DNA of 64,000 bases from Amoebidium appalachense. Its lineage: Eukaryota > Ichthyosporea. This document shows positions 59,485 through 64,000 of the stretch, in pieces. The stretch is taken from contig CAVNZM010000017.1 in the NCBI GenBank assembly GCA_963693365.1, positions 6,510,001 through 6,574,000 on the forward strand. Reading direction: 5' to 3'. The notes below the pieces were generated by a model. The model was not told where the DNA came from. It searched no databases and worked only from the letters and a program-made list of their open reading frames with translations. The translations under genes and the position numbers were made by a program. Numbering within the stretch: position 1 is the first letter of the stretch; every line of letters starts with the position of its first letter.

Positions 59485-60204
59485 GTCCTCCTCATCAGAG
59501 TACACCCCCGGTATCCGGCCCCCATAGTTTTCTCCCATGGCGCCAGTCTGGCCACCGTAAGGCCAGGGGTTGCCGCCGCTCCCGCCCGCCGCCGCGTTCC
59601 CTCCGTTGGGCTTAGTGGGTGTGTTGACAGCAGGGATACCAATGCTACCTGCTGATGGGTCAGCGTTGGTGCCACTTGCACCTTGGCCTTGGTTCCCGTT
59701 GTTGTTCTGGCTTGGCACGCTGTTTGGATCGCCCTGCAATGGAACAAGCGGTGCCGCCCCACCGTTTCCAGAAGAGGAAGGATTGTTGTTGCTTGACTGG
59801 CCGTTGTCAACAGGTGTGGCACCGTTAACGCTGGGGATAGGATGTGCCCCATGGTTTGTGTTGGAGTTGGTTCCTTCTGTGCTGCTTCCGGGGCTTGGCT
59901 GGGGTATAGAGGGTTGATTGCCGTTTCCTTGATTTGGCACCGCCGCTTGGTCACCGCCTGAAGGCTTGTTGTTGTTGTTGTTGGGCTTAGACGACCCGCC
60001 GTCATTAAGGGGTGTGGGTTTGTTAACATCAGGAACGGGGAGTCCGCCTTCGCCCGTGTTGTGGTTGGTACCGCTGCTGCCCTGACCTTCACCCCCAGGG
60101 ACTTGGTTCGAGGTCTGGCCGTTAGAGTTCCCCTGGTTGGCTGCCTCTGCCTGCCCCCCATTACCACCTTGGTTGCCTGCAGGGCGGGTATTCTCGGTGT
60201 TGCC
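59323..60204 (-). CDS. Asn/Gly/Pro-rich low-complexity protein, last exon
   Basis: The exon opens after a strong acceptor (CCTCCTCTACCTCAG, minus) at 60204 and stays open for 293 codons to a stop at 59323; there is no ATG in frame before it, so the N-terminus lies upstream, beyond the DIRS relic or outside the window. About 180 residues consist of imperfect repeats of around 65 residues with PxPxVNxxTPxxNGxxS followed by Asn runs and GNQGQGASGTN-type spacers. After a YSDEEDWVMPPEYPEDEYD acidic segment comes a basic tail with KRAWGHSSSRSRKWPKRARG. Such composition fits an extracellular-matrix, cell-wall or disordered nuclear protein; none can be chosen. The coding end is duplicated at 58589-58747. 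Confidence 0.6.
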   Translation of the reverse strand, partial: GNTENTRPAGNQGGNGGQAEAANQGNSNGQTSNQVPGGEGQGSSGTNHNTGEGGLPVPDVNKPTPLNDGGSSKPNNNNNKPSGGDQAAVPNQGNGNQPSIPQPSPGSSTEGTNSNTNHGAHPIPSVNGATPVDNGQSSNNNPSSSGNGGAAPLVPLQGDPNSVPSQNNNGNQGQGASGTNADPSAGSIGIPAVNTPTKPNGGNAAAGGSGGNPWPYGGQTGAMGENYGGRIPGVYSDEEDWVMPPEYPEDEYDRYNRVSKRAWGHSSSRSRKWPKRARGRSSSSGRSRNSRKW

Positions 60205-60254
60205 CTGAGGTAGAGGAGGGGAGGAATAAGGCCCCCTGTTATTTGTCTCCCACA

Positions 60255-61432
60255 ATGGCGTCTTTGGAAAAATTATCGGGAAAAACAAGTTCTTTAATGG
60301 CTAAGGCGCGCAAAGGACGGCGGTGGATGGAAAAGAAGCAGGTGGCTAGATGGCTAGGGTTGGTTGTTAGTTTGCGTGCGGCGGTGCCTCATGTACTCAC
60401 GGTTGTCCGGCCGGTGTATGGTGGTCTACGCGGCGGGGACCGGCGTAGCTTTGTGCGGTTAACGGGTCGGCAGCTACGCATTATCGGTAAAACCATGGGT
60501 ATAGTAGGTCGGCTTCCCCGCACGGAAATCTGGCCTGAGCCTATCACGGCCACCGTCTCTCATCACAGATGCTGCCACCTCACACGGGTGGGGGGCAGTA
60601 CTACAGTTGGGCCTACCAACCACGCAGGTTGTGGAGGCTTTCGGTCGTTGGGCGGAGAGCGATGCACCGCGGGCGGCTGCAGTGGCGGAGTGCGAGGGCC
60701 TACTCGAGGCCTACCGCAGGCCCGAAATGCAGGCCCTAATCCAACGCCAGCGCGTACGCTGGCAGTCAGACACCCAGGCCGCGTTGGGCGCGGTGCGCAA
60801 ACAGGGCAGCAGCAGCCCTGCCATGCAGCGAGTGCTATGGCAGCTGCTGCAGTTGTGTTTGGAAAAGGGGCTCCCCTGGCCCCAAGAGCTGTCATACATT
60901 CCGGGTGAAGTGAACGACCGTGATGATTGGTTGTCGCGGATTGATCCCCACCACGAGTGGTCGGTCACCCCTGCGGGGTCGAGCGTATCGAGCAGACACT
61001 CGGATTGCACACGGCGGTGGATCGGTTTGCTACACCCCTGACAGCAGTCAAACCCACGTTTCAAACATGGACCGCGGTGATCCCCGTGAGCGGTCGGCAG
61101 GATGGGCTTGCCACCGAATGGCAGGCCCCCAGCTGGTGGGCGCCACCGTTTCCGTTGATCAAGCGGACAGTGGCGAAAATTCAGCGGGAACGTGCGCAGG
61201 GAATATTAGCCTAGTTCCGGTGTGGGACACCGCCTTATGGTGGCCGGTGGTGCAACGGTTGGCACAGGCCCACACGGACCTAGCCCCCAAAGAAAAGGTG
61301 TTTCCGGTCGGTGTCCGGTCTTGGCGAATGCGTGCCTTCCTATTGGACGGCAGCATCCGCCCCCCTAATGATTGGATGAAAATCACTCGCCGCGTCGCTC
61401 CTGCCATCCAGCTTTATGTATTATTTCTGTAA
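60255..61432 (+). pseudogene. DIRS-like retroelement relic: RT end, RNase H and C-terminal region
   Basis: Four frame segments follow the expected order. 60255-60560: RT tail KKQVARWLGLVVSLRAAVPH. 60557-60960: RNase H with TDAATSHGWGAVLQL, SDTQAALGAVRKQGSSSPAM and LSYIPGEVNDRDDWLSR, matching the TDAS-GWGA, SD-N and HIPG-N-AD-LSR motifs of DIRS/Ngaro-type elements. 60970-61210: HTAVDRFATPLT and WWAPPFPLIKRTV, the DLFA and PPF motifs. 61210-61432: WDTALWWPVVQRLA. Three shifts break it and the 5' half is missing. GC content is higher than around it. It lies just upstream of the acceptor of the Asn/Gly-rich exon on the other strand. Confidence 0.75.
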
Positions 61433-61518
61433 AATAAGAATGTGGTCGCAGATAGCAACAACATATCTAAATACTTCGCTTGATTCATCAAGCTCTATTT
61501 AGAGACGTATTTAGGCCA

Positions 61519-61553
61519 ACTGATTTGTTGGAATATATGTGTTCCAACAATCA
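61519..61553. repeat. Hairpin at the end of the DIRS relic
   Basis: CTGATTTGTTGGAA and TTCCAACAATCAG form a near-perfect stem around a short loop, 90 bp past the DIRS relic. It could be part of a terminal inverted repeat. Confidence 0.6.
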
Positions 61554-61567
61554 GTGGCCACTAGGGA

Positions 61568-61919
61568 GCCGACTATGGTATATAGTCGGCGACTCGTTCT
61601 ACTCGTCTTAGAAAGTTTGTTTCCCCGTCGGCACCCACTTAGCCCCACCCACCCGCCCGAGCTGTGTTGCATTTCCCCGTCTTTAGCTAGTCTCTTGCTG
61701 ATTGGCTGATTGGAGTGGTGCAAGGCAAACCTTATGATCCTTTGCCGACTATGGTATATAGTCGGCGACTCGTTCTACTCGTCTTAGAAAGTTTGTTTCC
61801 CCGTCGGCACCCACTTAGCCCCACCCACCCGCCCGAGCTGTGTTGCATTTCCCCGTCTTTAGCTAGTCTCTTGCTGATTGGCTGATTGGAGTGGTGCAAG
61901 GCAAACCTTATGATCCTTA
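61568..61919. repeat. 176-bp tandem duplication at the 5' end of LINE copy B
   Basis: 61568-61743 and 61744-61919 are virtually identical. Each starts with the hairpin GCCGACTAT...ATAGTCGGC and ends with the LINE codons for WCKANLMIL, so the duplication took place at or after LINE insertion. Confidence 0.92.
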
Positions 61920-63085
61920 ACATAGACAAATGTGGTGTCCTTGTACCTGATATAGCAAACAATTTACACACATTTACATTATCATCTAAACCTGTACCTA
62001 TAGTTTCAGAATACAAATATCTTGGTGTTCCGGTTAATTCTGTTGGTGTTATGTTTTCCCATATGGTCGAAAAGAGCGTAGAGTTGGCTCGTAAGCGGTT
62101 AGCTTTCTTCTCGGCTAATATTTTAAGACACACCCCTCCGTCCTTCTATTAGACTTACATTTATTCGCACTTTTGTCTTCCCGGCATGCGACCATGGTTT
62201 ACCCCTTCTCGCCTCTTGGATAAAGAAAAAGAGAACTAGAGCGCTTAAACCCTTGGCAAATTTCCTTGAAGTAGAAGTTGCCTCCTTTCTATCTAACAAC
62301 TGTTGTAAACCTGGGCCTGTAACGCTCTCGATATATGGTCTGGTCCCAATAGCTGCTAGAGTATCCAATCTCGCGCTGAAATTCAATAAGCACATAAGCC
62401 GCTTAAAGAATTATCTGCCCTCCCACCCTCTCTTCTCTATCCGACCTGTCCCCTCCCCACCTCTCCCCTCTTTCCTTCCCTCCCTCTCTCCTTCTTCCCC
62501 GGGCACAAATACAAATAAACCCCGCAAAAGTGTGCTTGTGACTTTGGACTGCCACTTACTTATTAGACATGTACATAATCACAAAGTAATTACACAATAT
62601 AACAAATGGAAAAAGATACCACACGACACTAGAAGCAGACACCTTGAAAAACTAAGCCTTTTGTCTCGTTTTGTATTTAATGACCGCCTTAACCATATTG
62701 CCAAATATGGCACTCGCAAATGTATAACACCTAAATTCATATTACCTTCCTATAGAACTGGTCTTTCTCTGGCTGATGGTATTATTAATCACTTATCACG
62801 CGTTTACTGTACACGTGCTATACAGTGGAGATCTAATAAGTATAAGGTGGCATCGTTTACATGGCCCTAACAACACACACACACACCAGTTTAAACGGTC
62901 ATGTATCGCCAAATGTAGTTTGATAGGCCACATAATACCGCAACACACACACGACACATTCACAACAGACACCCAGACAGATAGATACTGAAAATTACAA
63001 CATCCTTGATTTTATACTGAACACACGTAACTATGATCTGTTTATTAGATGTATTGATTGGCTTGAGAAACACATCATTACGAAA
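61890..63085 (+). pseudogene. LINE-type retroelement relic, copy B
   Basis: Begins in RT with EWCKANLMILNIDKCGVLVP and EYKYLGVPVNSVGVMF, the motif after the palm in non-LTR RTs (N-x-x-KC and YKYLG). After a one-base shift near 62148 it continues IRTFVFPACDHGLPLLASW, LANFLEVEVASFLSNN, LSIYGLVPIAARVSNLALKF and, after more breaks, RAIQWRSNKYKVASF and NYNILDFILN. It matches copy A (26828-27748) base for base over long stretches. Confidence 0.8.
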
Positions 63086-63088
63086 TTC

Positions 63089-63345
<257 letters not shown>

Positions 63346-63363
63346 AAAAAATATATATAAAAA

Positions 63364-63390
63364 TTGCCTCGAGTAAACAGCGTAAACCCC
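63364..63390. repeat. Dispersed 27-bp motif, copy 3
   Basis: Same word as at 14853 and 28204; 20 bp past the conserved LINE end, so it is probably part of the element's 3' region. Confidence 0.85.
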
Positions 63391-63739
63391 ACACGCATAT
63401 CATACTGTACACACCGTTCATTCTCATGATCAAAGCTGCGCTCCCCCTCCCTCTGCCCCCCCCCCCCCCCCCCCCCGCCCCCCCTCCCCACCCACCCACC
63501 CCCTCCCCCCCCCCCACCCCATGGCCACCCCCCACCCCCACCCTCCCCCCAAAGCCTCCCAAGACCCCCCCTCTTCGTGTCTCCAGGTGCTCGAGCTATC
63601 ACTACTAATATATTTCTCTTTCTCCCTCTCGAGACTCTTTGTCTCTATATCCTTTTCTCTCTCCTAGGCTCTCCGTTTCTCTCGAGTCTCTTTCTCTCTC
63701 TGTCGCTCCCTCTCTCTCACGCAAACACACACACACACG

Positions 63740-63794
<55 letters not shown>

Positions 63795-63866
63795 GAGTCC
63801 CTCTCTCTTTGTCCCTCCATCCTTTCTTCTCTCTCTCTCTGTTTCTCTCTCCCGCTCCCTCACTCA

Positions 63867-63957
<91 letters not shown>

Positions 63958-64000
63958 CACACACACATACACACGCTCCCCCCTCCCTCTCTCTCTCTCT
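63391..64000. repeat. C-rich, (CT)n and (CA)n edge region
   Basis: C runs 63455-63560, CT-rich 63610-63860 with a pure (CT)n at 63740-63788, (CA)n 63868-63975. No gene. Confidence 0.9.

Overview
The window is nuclear DNA of a eukaryote, most likely a unicellular one. Its genes carry many canonical GT-AG introns, it contains degraded LINE-type and DIRS-type retroelements, and two genes belong to families found across eukaryotes: ribosomal protein eL21 and the Golgi traffic protein GOT1. The sequence does not place it in a phylum. The most striking property is simple sequence. Long (CA)n/(GT)n, (CT)n, poly-G/poly-C and poly-A/poly-T runs fill introns and intergenic DNA and create hundreds of meaningless open frames.

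Layout. 0.2-14.5 kb: one long minus-strand gene with at least 19 in-phase exons, carrying a UBA-like segment and a WGR domain. It is probably a divergent PARP-type protein and runs off the left edge; most of its large introns hold a private minisatellite. 16.3-17.2 kb: a small secreted cysteine-rich protein (plus). 17.2-26.7 kb: gene-free, with a foldback repeat and a large imperfect palindrome at 22.8-26.6 kb. 26.8-32.4 kb: LINE fragments, a GC-rich unknown frame, and a 1.66-kb element with inverted ends flanked by TA that carries a helix-forming protein instead of a recognisable transposase. 34.0-35.0 kb: an intronless bZIP-like factor. 38.1-39.75 kb: eL21 (2 exons). 40.8-45.8 kb: GOT1 (5 exons). 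45.8-48.4 kb: a 452-bp tandem duplication and microsatellites. 48.5-50.6 kb: palindromic satellite DNA and inverted LINE fragments. 52.2-54.6 kb: a C2H2 zinc-finger gene with one frame break in a G run. 56.6-59.5 kb: a palindromic 20-bp satellite and segmental duplications. 59.3-60.2 kb: the last exon of an Asn/Gly/Pro-rich protein (minus). 60.2-61.4 kb: a DIRS-like RT-RNase H relic. 61.6-63.3 kb: a LINE relic with an internal (CA)n tract.

The recognised genes are unrelated housekeeping, regulatory or secreted functions; nothing indicates an operon or pathway cluster. The unusual biology is in the repeats: homopolymer switches of fixed polarity (C run then A run), a shared LINE C-terminal zinc-knuckle module, palindromic satellites at three loci, and the TIR-bounded element with a non-transposase gene. 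Exon models were built by hand from splice signals and reading phase. No similarity search was possible, so family names rest on recognised motifs only.
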